Source: Guptibacillus algicola (GTDB lineage: Bacteria > Bacillota > Bacilli > Bacillales > Guptibacillaceae). Taken from it: 64,000 nucleotides of DNA. Positions within the stretch are counted from its first letter, which is position 1, and the number at the start of each line of letters is the position of its first letter. A model generated the notes under the pieces. It made no database searches and had not been told where the DNA came from. It saw only the letters and a list, made by a program, of their open reading frames with translations. Both the position numbers and the translations under genes were made by a program. Below are positions 1-9,389 of this stretch, in pieces. The stretch is taken from the NCBI RefSeq assembly GCF_020171805.1, contig NZ_JAIVAF010000001.1, positions 744,001 to 808,000 on the forward strand, read 5' to 3'.

Positions 1-413
1 GAAGGAACGATTGGATTTAACATCTTCGAAATGAGATCCAGACTTTTCTTTGGTGGATTGACGAGCCCAACACAAGGAGATGAAAGGATAACACCTGATA
101 ATGAAAAGTCTTTCTCCATAATCGTACGAATGACGGCAAGCCCACCCATACTGTGACCAAGCAAAAACACTGGTAAATGAAATTCATGTGCAGCTTTGAC
201 CCACTTTTCGATCGTTTCGATATATTGATCAAATGAATCGATATGACCTCTTCTACGTGAACTTTCACCTTGCCCCGGCAAATCTCCAAGAACAACATGA
301 AAATCTTCACCTAACCATTTTGAAACAAGCCAGTCATAACGACCATGGTGTTCTCCTGCTCCGTGTACTAATACGATTACTGCTTTTGCACCTTCAGTTT
401 GCTTTATTCTCAT
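1..413 (-). CDS. ytpA: YtpA-like alpha/beta hydrolase (lysophospholipase family), 3' end outside window
   Basis: The minus-strand reading frame starts at an ATG at 413 and runs off the left edge without a stop, giving about 137 N-terminal residues. An AAGGGGG ribosome binding site lies just upstream. Near the N-terminus VHGAGEHHGRY has the HG oxyanion-loop motif, and GHSMGG is the nucleophile elbow of serine alpha/beta hydrolases. The run of motifs matches the PldB/YtpA lysophospholipase group. In B. subtilis ytpA stands beside ytoA, and here the divergent neighbour is ytoA. The likely role is phospholipid hydrolysis at the membrane. The acid and histidine of the triad are outside the window, so only the family is secure. 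Confidence 0.85.
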   Translation of the reverse strand, partial: MRIKQTEGAKAVIVLVHGAGEHHGRYDWLVSKWLGEDFHVVLGDLPGQGESSRRRGHIDSFDQYIETIEKWVKAAHEFHLPVFLLGHSMGGLAVIRTIMEKDFSLSGVILSSPCVGLVNPPKKSLDLISKMLNPIVP

Positions 414-495
414 GGGTAATGCCCCCTTATCTAGCATCAAGCTTTTTTGATACACTACATGTGTAAGTATTATATAACAAGGAAGTTGGGATCTT

Positions 496-1017
496 ATGTT
501 GTATGAGTATAAAGGAAAAAAACCGGTTATTCATGAAACAGCCTATATTGCGGATTATACTACCATTTCGGGTGATGTGACAATTGGAGAGAGCAGCAGC
601 ATCTGGTTTAATACGACGATTCGAGGAGATGTTTCCCCTACCATCATAGGTAAAGATGTAAATATTCAGGATAATTCTGTACTCCACCAAAGTCCTAACC
701 TTGAACTTATTTTAGAAGATGGTGTTACAGTAGGACACCAAGTCATCCTTCATAGTAGTCATATTAGAAAAAACGCACTTATCGGGATGGGATCCATCGT
801 CTTAGACGGTGCAGAAGTAGGTGAAGGTGCTTTTGTAGGTGCAGGTAGTCTCGTTCCACCTGGAAAGAAAATCCCTGCTAATTCTCTCGCTTTTGGTCGA
901 CCTGCAAAAGTAGTCAGAACATTAACTGACGAAGATATGCGTGATATGGACCGTATTCGAAGAGAATATAAAGAAAAGGCAGCTTATTACAAAGCACAAA
1001 CACCTATTCAAAGGTAG
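496..1017 (+). CDS. ytoA: Gamma-carbonic-anhydrase-like hexapeptide-repeat protein (YtoA)
   Basis: A 173-residue protein whose sequence is almost entirely left-handed beta-helix hexapeptide repeats (for example TISGDVTIGESSSIWFN and GDVSPTIIGKDVNIQDNS), ending in a short helical tail rich in R, K and E. Histidines in LHQSP, VGHQVILHS and LHSSH fit the trimeric metal site of gamma-carbonic anhydrases such as the CaiE/PaaY/YrdA group. The length equals that of the family. The ATG at 496 has an AAGGAAG ribosome binding site. It is divergent from ytpA, as in B. subtilis. A carbonic-anhydrase role is possible but unproven for this clade. Confidence 0.9.
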   Translation: MLYEYKGKKPVIHETAYIADYTTISGDVTIGESSSIWFNTTIRGDVSPTIIGKDVNIQDNSVLHQSPNLELILEDGVTVGHQVILHSSHIRKNALIGMGSIVLDGAEVGEGAFVGAGSLVPPGKKIPANSLAFGRPAKVVRTLTDEDMRDMDRIRREYKEKAAYYKAQTPIQR

Positions 1018-1087
1018 GGGCCACGTATAATTCATTTAGGATTGTGGGAAATTACGACTACAATCCTATTGGATAGAGGTGACTACC

Positions 1088-1309
1088 TTGTACAAATTAA
1101 CGATTGTTTTGATCGTATTGGTCATCATCACCCTGGCGATCGGAGCCTTCATGACATATCGCGTTGGTCAGAATCAAAAAGGTGATTACGAAAACCAAGG
1201 TGATGCAAAAGTAAAAGCATCGTTTTTTAGCAACCCTGTCTATTTAGTTTATCTAATTGGTACGGCACTCGCTATTGGGTATGTTATTTATTTCGCTTTA
1301 ATATCATAA
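1088..1309 (+). CDS. Small membrane protein with two predicted transmembrane helices, unknown function
   Basis: I do not recognise this family. I start it at a TTG at 1088 because GAGGTG at 1076-1081 lies six bases ahead of it; the GTG at 1079 would leave no usable ribosome binding site. The resulting 73-residue protein has an N-terminal hydrophobic helix (residues about 4-23), a short charged loop (GQNQKGDYENQGDAKVK), and a second helix near the C-terminus. A strong hairpin terminator follows at 1339. It is probably an integral membrane protein, and whether it works with YtoA cannot be told. Confidence 0.65.
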   Translation: MYKLTIVLIVLVIITLAIGAFMTYRVGQNQKGDYENQGDAKVKASFFSNPVYLVYLIGTALAIGYVIYFALIS

Positions 1310-1338
1310 GAAGAAAAGAGAGGTTTCGTTACCTCTAC

Positions 1339-1369
1339 AGGCTGTTGAGAAAGTCTCTACAGCCTTTTT
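1339..1369 (+). terminator. Intrinsic terminator after the 1088 gene
   Basis: AGGCTGT (1339-1345) pairs with ACAGCCT (1359-1365), and GAGA/TCTC pairs further in. A run of T follows. Confidence 0.8.
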
Positions 1370-1411
1370 ACATTGGATAAGCGTAACGTTTAATAGGACA
1401 TAAAAAGGCAA

Positions 1412-1433
1412 AGACAAAAATGTATCTTGTCTC
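1412..1433 (+). repeat. Left copy of a 22-bp imperfect direct repeat flanking repeat modules A and B
   Basis: The 22 bases differ from 1847-1868 at one position only. Both copies are themselves short inverted repeats (GACAA...TTGTC). Together they bracket about 410 bp holding modules A and B. Confidence 0.6.
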
Positions 1434-1471
1434 AGTTTGTAGAGAAACCTAATTATTGTGTTCCCTATGCC

Positions 1472-1549
1472 GTAGGAGTTTGAATACCACTTGCTTTCCT
1501 GTGGACGAACGCCCGTTTTCCACGGGAGTCAAGTGGTATTCACTCCTAC
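1472..1549 (+). repeat. Interspersed repeat module A: long imperfect hairpin
   Basis: GTAGGAGT..GAATACCACTTG (1472-1493, with a two-base TT bulge) pairs over 20 bp with 1530-1549. An inner stem pairs CCTGTGGA (1498-1505) with TCCACGGG (1519-1526). A degenerate copy lies at 49480-49533 in the opposite orientation. There is no coding potential, so this looks like a mobile or structured-RNA repeat. Confidence 0.75.
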
Positions 1550-1664
1550 TAGGTAGCAATTAATCAAAGCAAACTTTCCGACTGATTATCTTTAAGTAGT
1601 CATCTGCTTTATTTCTCTATAAGTAATAATTTGCTTTTGTTTTGTTTTCAAAACCACATATCAA

Positions 1665-1800
1665 TGTTGATTGGAGCGGAAGGATGCTCGACTCCTGCGG
1701 GACGTGCGGGACAGGTGAGACCCCACAGGAGCGTTTTGAAAGCGACGAGGAGACTCACCGCCCGCCCCGCGGAAAGCGAGCATCCTGTAGCGGAAATCAC
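1665..1800 (+). repeat. Interspersed repeat module B: GC-rich Bacillaceae-type intergenic repeat, full copy
   Basis: This GC-rich block stands out from the AT-rich gap around it. Its outer arms GGATGCTCG (1682-1690) and CGAGCATCC (1777-1785) are exact complements, and CTCCTGCGGG/CCCGCGG can extend the stem. I recall very similar intergenic repeats from many Bacillus and Geobacillus genomes, which is memory and not a search. A truncated copy lies at 49259-49323, minus strand. Open frames crossing it (for example 1631-1936) have no family resemblance and I do not call them. Confidence 0.75.
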
Positions 1801-1845
1801 TACTATATACGAGGTGAATGGTCCTTACTACTTTCTCGACAATCT

Positions 1846-1875
1846 GAGACAAGAATGTATCTTGTCTCTTTTTTT
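1846..1875 (+). terminator. Terminator-like hairpin closing the repeat region
   Basis: GAGACAAG (1846-1853) pairs perfectly with CTTGTCTC (1861-1868) and seven T follow. It contains the right copy of the 22-bp direct repeat (1847-1868). Confidence 0.65.
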
Positions 1876-1993
1876 GATGACTTATGTCATTTACTGCACA
1901 CTAATATATCTTAATAATTCTTTAATATCTTCTTAATAGTCACACTAAATACTTCCTTTATGATTGAAGTAACAAAAGTGAAGGGGGATTATT

Positions 1994-2521
1994 TTGAGTA
2001 AAGTCGTCGGCTGGCTTCACGAACAGGAATGTTATGTTTTCAGATTCTTAAACTTAAGATGTCATTCTCGATACCTTACTAGCTTCATGGGTGCATTCAC
2101 ACACCTCGGTGGTGCACGCACTACCATCTTAAGCACATTGTTATTACTCATATTCTTGCCTTATCCATCCAAAACAATAGTTACTATAAGCGCAGTCGCA
2201 CTTTTGTTAAGCCATCTTCCCGTTCATTTTATCAAGAAGCACTATCCAAGGAACAGACCATATCTTGCAATACCCGAAACGAAGATGCTCGTTTATCCGC
2301 TGAAGGATCACTCTTTTCCATCTGGGCATACAACCGCTATTTTTTCTGTTGTCACACCCTATTTCTTATTCGTTCCTTCTCTCGCGGTTCCACTACTAGC
2401 GATTGCCGCCATCGTTGCCATTTCACGTATTTACCTTGGTCATCACTATCCTTCAGATGTACTTGTCGGTGCTTTACTTGGGATGGGTAGCGCCTTTGTT
2501 TCCGCCATGTTTATAACATAA
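1994..2521 (+). CDS. PAP2-family membrane phosphatase (BcrC/PgpB-like)
   Basis: A 175-residue integral membrane protein with the three PAP2 signature motifs in order: KKHYPRNRP, PSGHT, and SRIYLGHHYPSD, whose histidines act as nucleophile and acid in lipid-phosphate phosphatases. Several hydrophobic helices surround them. The family dephosphorylates undecaprenyl-, phosphatidylglycerol- or diacylglycerol-pyrophosphates on the outer membrane face. The substrate here is not determined. The start is a TTG at 1994 with GAAGGGGGA upstream. It is followed 22 bp later by a broken glycosyltransferase gene, which suggests a former lipid-glycan pair. Confidence 0.88.
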   Translation: MSKVVGWLHEQECYVFRFLNLRCHSRYLTSFMGAFTHLGGARTTILSTLLLLIFLPYPSKTIVTISAVALLLSHLPVHFIKKHYPRNRPYLAIPETKMLVYPLKDHSFPSGHTTAIFSVVTPYFLFVPSLAVPLLAIAAIVAISRIYLGHHYPSDVLVGALLGMGSAFVSAMFIT

Positions 2522-2543
2522 TTTGAACTTTGGAGGGGTAATC

Positions 2544-2666
2544 ATGAAGCTAGCTCTTTTTACGGATAAGTATTTTCCGGAAGTGAATGGCGTTTCAAAG
2601 ACGCTCAGAAGATTAACCTCATACATGGAACGATATTCCATAGACGGTAGTGTCCCTTCAATATAA
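2544..2666 (+). pseudogene. 5' stub of a GT4-type glycosyltransferase gene
   Basis: An ATG at 2544 with a TGGAGGGG ribosome binding site opens a 40-codon frame. Its first 28 residues (LALFTDKYFPEVNGVSKT and the following RRLTSYMER) match the N-terminus of GT-B family 4 glycosyltransferases, which normally run to about 350-400 residues. The frame stops at 2664-2666, inside the 3' end of the converging gene at 2658. The rest of the enzyme, including the nucleotide-sugar domain, is missing. The translation signals are intact, so a short peptide could still be made. I read it as a deletion remnant. Confidence 0.75.
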
Positions 2667-3278
2667 ACGCTCCGTATAACTTTCTATTAAGGATTTGCTA
2701 ACCGATTCACTTTCCAATTTTGAATGATCAGCGAGCATTTTTGCAGCACTAGGTAAGCTGTCTATGGAAGGCCAATATTCTTGTTCAAAAAGGTGTGAGC
2801 GTTTTAAAGCTTTTCCACAGTGAATAAAGCACTCCTTCACTTCTATTCCTATACCTAACAATGGAATTTTACCAAAAGCCTCACAATCCTCTAGAAGTAA
2901 TTGGTCTTTCACGATACAGGCTTTGCCATTGATTCGAAGAGTCTCCTCCCTTCCAGGAACAATGAACAACAAACCTACATTGGGATTTTCTAATATGTTC
3001 CTGAGTGAGTCCATCCTTTTGTTACCCGGCCGCTCAGGAATGAGAAGGTGTCTTTGATCAATTACTTTCACAAACCCAGGTTGGTCACCTCGTGGCGAAA
3101 CATCGCTTCCTTCAGAAGATGACGTAGCAATCGTTAAGAAAGGTGAATGGGAAATAAACAACTCGCAGTTTTCATCCATGAAGTTAATCACCTTATTAGC
3201 AGCTAATTTACTCGGTTCTCCTCCAATTGATTGTAATTCCTCCACTGTTTGAACTTTCTCCAAAAAAACATCAGGCAA
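2658..3278 (-). CDS. Pyridoxamine-5'-phosphate-oxidase-fold flavoprotein (MSMEG_1061-like)
   Basis: A 206-residue protein of the split-barrel FMN-binding fold. The segments SHSPFLTIATSSSEG, DVSPRGDQPGF and LLIPERPGNKRMDSL follow the pattern of the MSMEG_1061-type PPOX subgroup. This subgroup probably binds FMN or F420-like flavins, and few members have known substrates. The start is a TTG at 3278 with GGAGGGG upstream. It converges on the glycosyltransferase stub with a few bases of overlap. The family is reasonably certain and the reaction is unknown. Confidence 0.8.
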   Translation of the reverse strand: MPDVFLEKVQTVEELQSIGGEPSKLAANKVINFMDENCELFISHSPFLTIATSSSEGSDVSPRGDQPGFVKVIDQRHLLIPERPGNKRMDSLRNILENPNVGLLFIVPGREETLRINGKACIVKDQLLLEDCEAFGKIPLLGIGIEVKECFIHCGKALKRSHLFEQEYWPSIDSLPSAAKMLADHSKLESESVSKSLIESYTERLY

Positions 3279-3372
3279 GATCGTCCCCTCCTTTTACTAT
3301 TGTGTGTGATTTTACCATTATATCCCTTTAAAAAACCACCAAAAAAAAGAAGCCTCGAAGGCTTCTTCTATA

Positions 3373-4569
3373 TTATTGATTAGCACCTTGTTTGAGGGCT
3401 TCTGCTTTATCAGTATATTCCCATGGCAATTCGATGTCTGTACGGCCAAAGTGACCATACGCTGCAGTTTGCTTGTAAATTGGACGTCGTAAGTCTAACA
3501 TCTTGATGATTCCAGCTGGACGAAGATCAAAATTCTCTCGTACCACCTGTACTAACTTTTCTTCAGATACTTTGCCTGTTCCGAACGTATCGATTGAAAT
3601 GGATACAGGCTGAGCCACACCAATTGCGTAAGCTAGCTGCACTTCACAACGATCCGCGAGCTTTGCTGCTACGATATTTTTTGCTACATACCGCGCTGCA
3701 TAAGCTGCAGAGCGGTCAACCTTCGTAGCGTCCTTACCTGAGAATGCACCACCACCGTGACGTGCATAACCACCATACGTATCCACAATGATTTTACGTC
3801 CAGTCAATCCTGCGTCACCTTGTGGTCCACCGATTACAAAGCGTCCAGTAGGATTAATAAAGTATTTTGTGTTTTCATCGATTAATTCAGGTGAAACAAC
3901 AGGTTTTACAACGTGTTCTTTAATGTTGCGTTGAATTTGTTCAAGAGAAATTTCTGGATGGTGCTGTGTAGATACAACGATTGTATCGATACGTACCGGT
4001 TTTCCTTCTTCGTCATACTCTACTGTAACCTGTGTTTTTCCATCTGGACGAAGGTAAGGTAGAATTTCTTCTTTCCTGACTTCGCTTAAGCGACGAGCCA
4101 ACTTATGAGCTAATGAAATTGGAAGAGGCATGAGTTCTGGCGTCTCATTACAAGCATATCCAAACATCAATCCCTGGTCACCAGCGCCGATCTCATCAAT
4201 TTCATCATCAGACATCTGACCATCACGTGATTCAAGTGCAACGTTTACGCCAGCAGCGATATCTGCTGATTGTTCATCAATCGATGAAAGCACTGCACAT
4301 GTTTCAGCATCAAATCCATATTTTGCACGTGTGTATCCAATCGATTGAATGGTTTCACGGACTACTTTTGGTATATCTACATAGTGAGATGTAGTAATTT
4401 CTCCGGAAACTAAAACAAGTCCAGTCGTGACCGTAGTTTCACAGGCAACGCGCGCATTAGGGTCGTGCGCTAGAATATCATCCAGAATTGCATCAGAAAT
4501 TTGATCTGATATTTTATCTGGGTGCCCCTCAGTTACTGATTCAGAAGTAAACAATCGACGATTACTCAC
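3373..4569 (-). CDS. metK: S-adenosylmethionine synthetase
   Basis: At 398 residues it is full length for MetK, the tetrameric cytosolic enzyme that makes SAM from ATP and methionine. The signature [12 protein letters not shown] is near residue 120 and the P-loop-like GGGAFSGKD near residue 275. The N-terminal [13 protein letters not shown] carries the substrate histidine, aspartate and lysine. Upstream on the same strand is a full S-box riboswitch with its terminator, so expression should fall when SAM is abundant. It is divergent from pckA, as in B. subtilis. Confidence 0.98.
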   Translation of the reverse strand: MSNRRLFTSESVTEGHPDKISDQISDAILDDILAHDPNARVACETTVTTGLVLVSGEITTSHYVDIPKVVRETIQSIGYTRAKYGFDAETCAVLSSIDEQSADIAAGVNVALESRDGQMSDDEIDEIGAGDQGLMFGYACNETPELMPLPISLAHKLARRLSEVRKEEILPYLRPDGKTQVTVEYDEEGKPVRIDTIVVSTQHHPEISLEQIQRNIKEHVVKPVVSPELIDENTKYFINPTGRFVIGGPQGDAGLTGRKIIVDTYGGYARHGGGAFSGKDATKVDRSAAYAARYVAKNIVAAKLADRCEVQLAYAIGVAQPVSISIDTFGTGKVSEEKLVQVVRENFDLRPAGIIKMLDLRRPIYKQTAAYGHFGRTDIELPWEYTDKAEALKQGANQ

Positions 4570-4711
4570 TCAAGTACCTCCTTAAGGATTCATTCCTATT
4601 TAATATAGTGTAATGGATACGGTACTCATTTCCCTAATATTGTTGTCGAAACGAGACATCGAATTCAATTTTAATCAATTGTATTACGCTTTTGTTTTCC
4701 AAAAACGACAT

Positions 4712-4750
4712 TAAAAAAGCCCTTTCCTTCATCATAAAGGGAAAGGAGCT
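4712..4750 (-). terminator. Riboswitch-controlled terminator ahead of metK
   Basis: On the minus strand AGCTCCTTTCC pairs with GGAAAGGGCT and six U follow. It is the expression platform of the SAM riboswitch. Confidence 0.9.
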
Positions 4751-4882
4751 GATATCTCTTGCCTTTCGCCTCTTATCTTTCAAGACAACTGTCTTGCAGG
4801 TTAGCACCTTAATCCACTATTCTGGAGTTGGTTGCTGAGCTTCATAGGGCCTGTCCCTCCGCTTACTCGGGATAAGAGTATC
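4712..4882 (-). ncRNA. SAM-I (S-box) riboswitch controlling metK
   Basis: Read on the minus strand, the aptamer opens with CTCTTATC (at about 4878) and closes with GATAAGAG (at about 4771), forming P1. Between them are the highly conserved S-box blocks GCGGAGGGACAGGCCC, TATGAAGCTCAGCAACC and AAGGTGCTAA. The terminator at 4712-4750 follows. In this family, SAM binding stabilises P1 and allows the terminator to form, which shuts off metK. About 140 nt of leader separate the terminator from the metK start. Confidence 0.97.
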
Positions 4883-4894
4883 CATTCTCGAAAT

Positions 4895-4923
4895 ATAATA
4901 TCGCAGTTCGCTTGCTCTGTCAA
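4895..4923 (-). promoter_or_regulatory. Sigma-A promoter for the metK leader
   Basis: TTGACA (4923-4918) and TATTAT (4900-4895) are separated by exactly 17 bases. They lie just upstream of the S-box aptamer. Confidence 0.85.
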
Positions 4924-5094
4924 TGTAAAGACACAAGCCCTAATCATAATGGTTATTCACCTTTTTCTCACTTTTTAAGTAAAAAATCCATAGATTAGTA
5001 TAGAATAATTAAATGAATGTGTTATACTATTTTTGAGTTGAACAAGTTCAGTAACATCTAGATGAAATTTTATTATAAAGGATGGGTTTAACGT

Positions 5095-6678
5095 ATGAAA
5101 ACAGCTTCCTTCTCTTCACCACTTTTGGATGCCATTTTAAATAAGAACACTCCACATGTTAATTTATCAGTCTCTGAACTGGTTGAACGTTCATTATCGA
5201 CGAAAGAGGGGACATTAACATCCACTGGTGCTCTTCGTGTTGAAACAGGGAAATATACAGGGCGTTCTCCAAAGGACAAGTTCATTGTTCGAGAAGATTC
5301 TGTTAAAGACAAGATCAACTGGGAAACAAACCAGTCTATATCTTCAGAGCATTTTGAAAGCCTTTACACAAAAGTTCTGGATTACCTTGGAGAGAAAAAA
5401 GATCTTTATGTTTTTAAAGGTTTTGCCGGAGCTGATCAGGCAGCAAGACTACCCATCCAGGTTATTAACGAATATGCTTGGCACAATTTATTTGCACATC
5501 AGCTATTCATTCGTCCGAATGAAACAGAACTAAAAGGACATGAGGCTGAATTCAACGTTATTTCTGCACCAGGTTTTCAAGCTGATCCTGATAAAGGCGG
5601 CACGAACTCAGAAACGTTTATCATTATTTCCTTTGAAAAGCGTACAGTCTTAATTGGCGGCACTGAGTATGCTGGTGAGATAAAAAAATCGATCTTCACC
5701 GTTATGAACTATTTGCTTCCTGAGAGCAACATCTTGTCGATGCACTGCTCAGCTAACGTGGGAAAAGAAGGCGACGTCGCTCTCTTCTTTGGACTTTCAG
5801 GTACGGGTAAGACGACACTTTCAGCAGATGCTAACCGTCGTTTGATCGGTGACGATGAACACGGCTGGTCGATGAACGGTGTCTTCAACATTGAAGGTGG
5901 TTGCTATGCTAAATGTATTAACCTATCTCGTGAGAAAGAGCCACAAATTTGGGATGCTATCCGCTTCGGAACAGTTCTTGAGAATGTCGCGGTAGACAAT
6001 AAATCACGAGTACCTGATTACGATGATACTAGTTTAACTGAAAATACGCGAGCTGCATATCCAATCGATGCGATTCCTAATATAGCGATTCCAAGTGTTG
6101 CAGGACATCCAAACACCATTATCTTTTTAACTGCCGATGCTTTCGGAGTACTGCCTCCTATCAGCAAGTTAACAAAAGAACAAGCAATGTTCCATTTCCT
6201 ATCTGGGTACACAAGTAAACTGGCAGGAACTGAAAGAGGAGTAACGTCTCCACAAGCAACGTTCTCCACTTGCTTCGGTGCACCATTCCTACCTCTTCCG
6301 GCATATCGTTATGCTGAGATGCTGGGTGAGAAAATCATGGAGCACGATGTTGAAGTCTTCTTAGTCAATACTGGTTGGTCAGGCGGTAGCTACGGCGAAG
6401 GTGAGCGTATGAAGCTGTCTTATACGCGTGCAATGGTTCAAGCTGCTCTAAATGGTGAACTAGACAGTGTTGAAACAAAGAAAGATCCTATCTTCGGCTT
6501 ACACATTCCAGCACATTGCCCAGGCGTTCCTGCAGATGTGCTTCAACCAAAGCAAACATGGCAAGACAAAGACAAGTACGATGAAAAAGCAAAAGAACTT
6601 GCAACGCAATTCATTAAGAATTTCGAGAAATTCTCAAATGTTTCAGACGAAATCAAAAACGCAGGACCTACAATATAA
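5095..6678 (+). CDS. pckA: Phosphoenolpyruvate carboxykinase (ATP)
   Basis: A 527-residue cytosolic enzyme converting oxaloacetate and ATP to PEP and CO2, the first step of gluconeogenesis. It shows [10 protein letters not shown] near the N-terminus, the kinase P-loop [13 protein letters not shown] near residue 240, and the metal/nucleotide segment GDDEHGW after it. Length and motifs are those of bacterial ATP-dependent PckA. It is monocistronic with its own terminator, and TATACT at 5023-5028 is a likely -10 with a poor -35. CcpN control is known in B. subtilis but I cannot confirm an operator here. Confidence 0.98.
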   Translation: MKTASFSSPLLDAILNKNTPHVNLSVSELVERSLSTKEGTLTSTGALRVETGKYTGRSPKDKFIVREDSVKDKINWETNQSISSEHFESLYTKVLDYLGEKKDLYVFKGFAGADQAARLPIQVINEYAWHNLFAHQLFIRPNETELKGHEAEFNVISAPGFQADPDKGGTNSETFIIISFEKRTVLIGGTEYAGEIKKSIFTVMNYLLPESNILSMHCSANVGKEGDVALFFGLSGTGKTTLSADANRRLIGDDEHGWSMNGVFNIEGGCYAKCINLSREKEPQIWDAIRFGTVLENVAVDNKSRVPDYDDTSLTENTRAAYPIDAIPNIAIPSVAGHPNTIIFLTADAFGVLPPISKLTKEQAMFHFLSGYTSKLAGTERGVTSPQATFSTCFGAPFLPLPAYRYAEMLGEKIMEHDVEVFLVNTGWSGGSYGEGERMKLSYTRAMVQAALNGELDSVETKKDPIFGLHIPAHCPGVPADVLQPKQTWQDKDKYDEKAKELATQFIKNFEKFSNVSDEIKNAGPTI

Positions 6679-6692
6679 TCTTTGAATGATAA

Positions 6693-6717
6693 AGCACCCA
6701 ACATGGGTGCTTTTTTT
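6693..6717 (+). terminator. Terminator of pckA
   Basis: AGCACCCA pairs with TGGGTGCT across a three-base loop, followed by seven T. Confidence 0.9.
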
Positions 6718-6824
6718 ATTCTTACTGCTACGTTGATTTATTTTGTAGGCAAACACACAATTATCCTTTTGACATAATGTATAGTATTTCAACGTGCTCA
6801 TCAACGTATCAGGAGGTTATTCAC

Positions 6825-7820
6825 ATGCATAAAAGCTGGATGACAAAAAGCATCATCCTTATTGCAATATGTTCACTCTTTGTTCTTTCTGCCTGCAATA
6901 ATAACACCGATAACACAGTGCGAGTTGCAGAGGTAACCCGTTCCATTTTCTACGCACCACAATATGTTGCTTTGTCTGAAGGAATATTTGAGAAACATGG
7001 CGTTAATGTAGAACTAACCACCACATGGGGTGGAGATAAAACCATGACAACCCTTCTTTCTGATGGCGCTGATGTCGCTCTAGTAGGTTCTGAAACATCA
7101 ATTTATGTCTATGCTCAAGGGACATCTGATCCAGTCATCAACTTCGCTCAATTAACACAAACGGATGGTACTTTCCTCGTTTCAAGAGAAGAGATGGAAC
7201 ACTTCAAATGGGATGATGTGAGAGGTAGTACGTTTCTTGGCCAACGCAAAGGCGGAATGCCACAGATGGCTGGCGAATTCGTACTAAAGAAAAAAGGAAT
7301 CGATCCACACAACGATATGACGCTAATTCAGAATATTGATTTTGCTAATATCGCAAATGCATACGCTTCTGGTAAAGGAGATTTCGTGCAGCTCTTCGAA
7401 CCAACGGCTAGTATCTTTGAAGCTCAAGGACTAGGCCATATCGTCGCGTCATTTGGAAAGGAATCCGGTAAAATCCCTTATACAGTCTACATGGCTAAGG
7501 AAAGCTTCCTTAACGAAAACAACGACGCGGCAGCACGTTTTACAGCCGCTATCTATGAGGCTCAATTATGGGTAGATACTCACTCATCCGAGGAGATTGC
7601 AAAGTCGATTCAACCTTATTTTGATGACACAGAACTAGACCTCATCACTACTGTAGTCGATCGTTACAAAAGCCAGCATTCGTACGCTACAAACCCAATT
7701 CTTGACGAGGAAGAGTGGAATAACCTCCAAAATATCATGGACGAAGCAGGAGAGCTTCCGAAACGAGTCGATCACAAAACTCTAGTAGACACCACTTTTG
7801 CAGAAAAAGCACAGCAGTAG
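6825..7820 (+). CDS. ytlA: ABC-importer substrate-binding lipoprotein (YtlA-like, SsuA/THI5 fold)
   Basis: I start this at the ATG at 6825, which has a perfect AGGAGG upstream; the longer frame from 6777 has none. The 331-residue protein opens with a lipoprotein signal ending in the lipobox LSAC, so it should be anchored on the outer membrane face. The body (VRAEVTRSIFYAPQYVA-like start, then LLSDGADVALVGSE and YVYAQGTSD) follows the NMT1/THI5/SsuA family that binds nitrate, sulfonates, taurine or pyrimidine precursors. It heads a three-gene operon with ytlC and ytlD. No TPP riboswitch is visible, so the ligand stays open. Confidence 0.85.
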   Translation: MHKSWMTKSIILIAICSLFVLSACNNNTDNTVRVAEVTRSIFYAPQYVALSEGIFEKHGVNVELTTTWGGDKTMTTLLSDGADVALVGSETSIYVYAQGTSDPVINFAQLTQTDGTFLVSREEMEHFKWDDVRGSTFLGQRKGGMPQMAGEFVLKKKGIDPHNDMTLIQNIDFANIANAYASGKGDFVQLFEPTASIFEAQGLGHIVASFGKESGKIPYTVYMAKESFLNENNDAAARFTAAIYEAQLWVDTHSSEEIAKSIQPYFDDTELDLITTVVDRYKSQHSYATNPILDEEEWNNLQNIMDEAGELPKRVDHKTLVDTTFAEKAQQ

Positions 7821-7831
7821 GAGGAAAATTC

Positions 7832-8596
7832 ATGTCATTCCTTCATGTAGATTCCATTACACACGCTTATTTCACAAAAGAATCCGCAAAAGTTGCAATT
7901 TCTGAACTTACTTTTGTTATTGAAGAAGGAGAATTCATATCATTGCTTGGACCGTCTGGTTGTGGAAAATCTACGATCCTTTCACTCATCGCAGGTCTCC
8001 AACAACCGACTACCGGAACGATCAAGCTTAAGAATAAGAAGATTACTTCTCCAAATAATCAAGTAGGATATATGCTACAACAGGATTACTTATTTCCTTG
8101 GAAAACGATTGAAGAAAATTGCATGCTTGGCTTAAAGCTTACAAATCAGCTTACAGTTGAAAATAAAGAAAGAACGTTAGGCTTCCTTGATGAAATGGGG
8201 TTGAGCGATGTTAAGAAAGCCTATCCTAATCAACTCTCCGGTGGGATGAGACAACGAGTAGCTCTTGTCAGAACGCTCGCAACACAGCCTGATTTGCTGC
8301 TATTAGATGAACCGTTCTCTGCTCTCGATTACCAAACAAAGTTAAAGTTAGAGAACCTTGTAGCATCAACGTTAAAAACAAGGAAGAAGACAGCTCTACT
8401 GGTTACCCACGATATCGGAGAAGCAATCGCAATGTCAGATAGAGTTGTCCTTCTATCGAAACATCCTGGAAAGATAGCAAGAGTCTTTGAAATCCCAAAG
8501 CATCTTCGAGACATCACACCTTTTGAAGTACGAAATAGTCCAGACTTTGGTATGCATTTTCAGACAATCTGGGAGGAGCTCGAAGCATATGAATAG
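7832..8596 (+). CDS. ytlC: ABC-importer ATPase (YtlC-like)
   Basis: A 254-residue nucleotide-binding subunit of the nitrate/sulfonate/taurine-type importers. The Walker A is GPSGCGKST (about residue 38), the Q-loop LQQDY, the signature LSGGMRQR, the Walker [13 protein letters not shown], and the switch histidine is in LVTHDIGEA. It starts 11 bases after ytlA with an AGGAGG ribosome binding site, and its stop overlaps the ytlD start, so the three are cotranscribed and translationally coupled. It powers the uptake driven by YtlA. Confidence 0.9.
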   Translation: MSFLHVDSITHAYFTKESAKVAISELTFVIEEGEFISLLGPSGCGKSTILSLIAGLQQPTTGTIKLKNKKITSPNNQVGYMLQQDYLFPWKTIEENCMLGLKLTNQLTVENKERTLGFLDEMGLSDVKKAYPNQLSGGMRQRVALVRTLATQPDLLLLDEPFSALDYQTKLKLENLVASTLKTRKKTALLVTHDIGEAIAMSDRVVLLSKHPGKIARVFEIPKHLRDITPFEVRNSPDFGMHFQTIWEELEAYE

Positions 8597-9389
8597 CTCA
8601 CAGCTAAAAAAACAACATGCTTCTTACCTTCTTGACTTACAGATTGAAAAACGAATTGTGTTAGCGTGGCAAGTCTTTATCTTATTTGCATTCTTCACGA
8701 TATGGGAACTAGCAGGAAGGTTATCATGGGTCGATCCATTATTATTCAGCTACCCATCAAAGGTCGGTAACCTCTTTCTTTCGAAATTAGTTGATGGGTC
8801 TTTAATGATACACACCTCTGTCACATTACTTGAAACGATTGCGGGCTTTATTCTTGGCACAGTGTTAGGTACGTTGTTTGCAGCAGGATTGTGGTGGTCA
8901 AGAAAAGCATCGAGAATAGCTGATCCCTATCTTGTTGTATTAAACTCAATGCCAAAAGTAGCGCTTGGACCAATCATTATTGTGGCACTTGGTCCTGGTT
9001 ACCTTTCTATCATCGCTATGGGTGCTTCCATTTCCGTCATCATTACTACGCTAGTTGTTTATCATGCTTTCCACACAGTAGAACCTAATTTCGTTAAAGT
9101 CATCCGTTCCTTTGGAGGTAACAAAAAACAAACATTCGTTGAAGCGATTCTCCCCGCCTCATTTCCAGCAATCATTTCAACTCTAAAAGTAAATGTTGGA
9201 CTTTCATGGGTAGGCGTCATCGTGGGTGAATTTTTAGTATCGGAAAAAGGGCTCGGCTACATGATTATTTACGGATTTCAAGTATTCAACTTCACTCTCG
9301 TCTTGCTTAGCCTCGTCATGATCGCAATCTTTTCCTCGATCATGTATCTGATGGTTGAATGGATTGAACGAAAGCTTATTAGAAATTAG
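8589..9389 (+). CDS. ytlD: ABC-importer permease (YtlD-like)
   Basis: I take the ATG at 8589, which overlaps the last eight bases of ytlC and has GGAGGAG upstream; the longer open frame from 8487 lies inside ytlC. The 266-residue protein has about six hydrophobic helices and a BPD_transp_1 coupling segment ([22 protein letters not shown]) that docks on the ATPase. It forms the membrane channel of the YtlACD importer. A terminator directly at its stop codon ends the operon. Confidence 0.88.
   Translation: MNSSQLKKQHASYLLDLQIEKRIVLAWQVFILFAFFTIWELAGRLSWVDPLLFSYPSKVGNLFLSKLVDGSLMIHTSVTLLETIAGFILGTVLGTLFAAGLWWSRKASRIADPYLVVLNSMPKVALGPIIIVALGPGYLSIIAMGASISVIITTLVVYHAFHTVEPNFVKVIRSFGGNKKQTFVEAILPASFPAIISTLKVNVGLSWVGVIVGEFLVSEKGLGYMIIYGFQVFNFTLVLLSLVMIAIFSSIMYLMVEWIERKLIRN

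Noticed and set aside
1631-1936. Open frames through repeat module B
   Set aside because: They are a by-product of the GC-rich repeat in an otherwise AT-rich gap. No ribosome binding site or protein family supports them.
6718-6824. TPP or other riboswitch ahead of ytlA
   Set aside because: The gap is only about 100 bases and none of the conserved THI-box segments is present.
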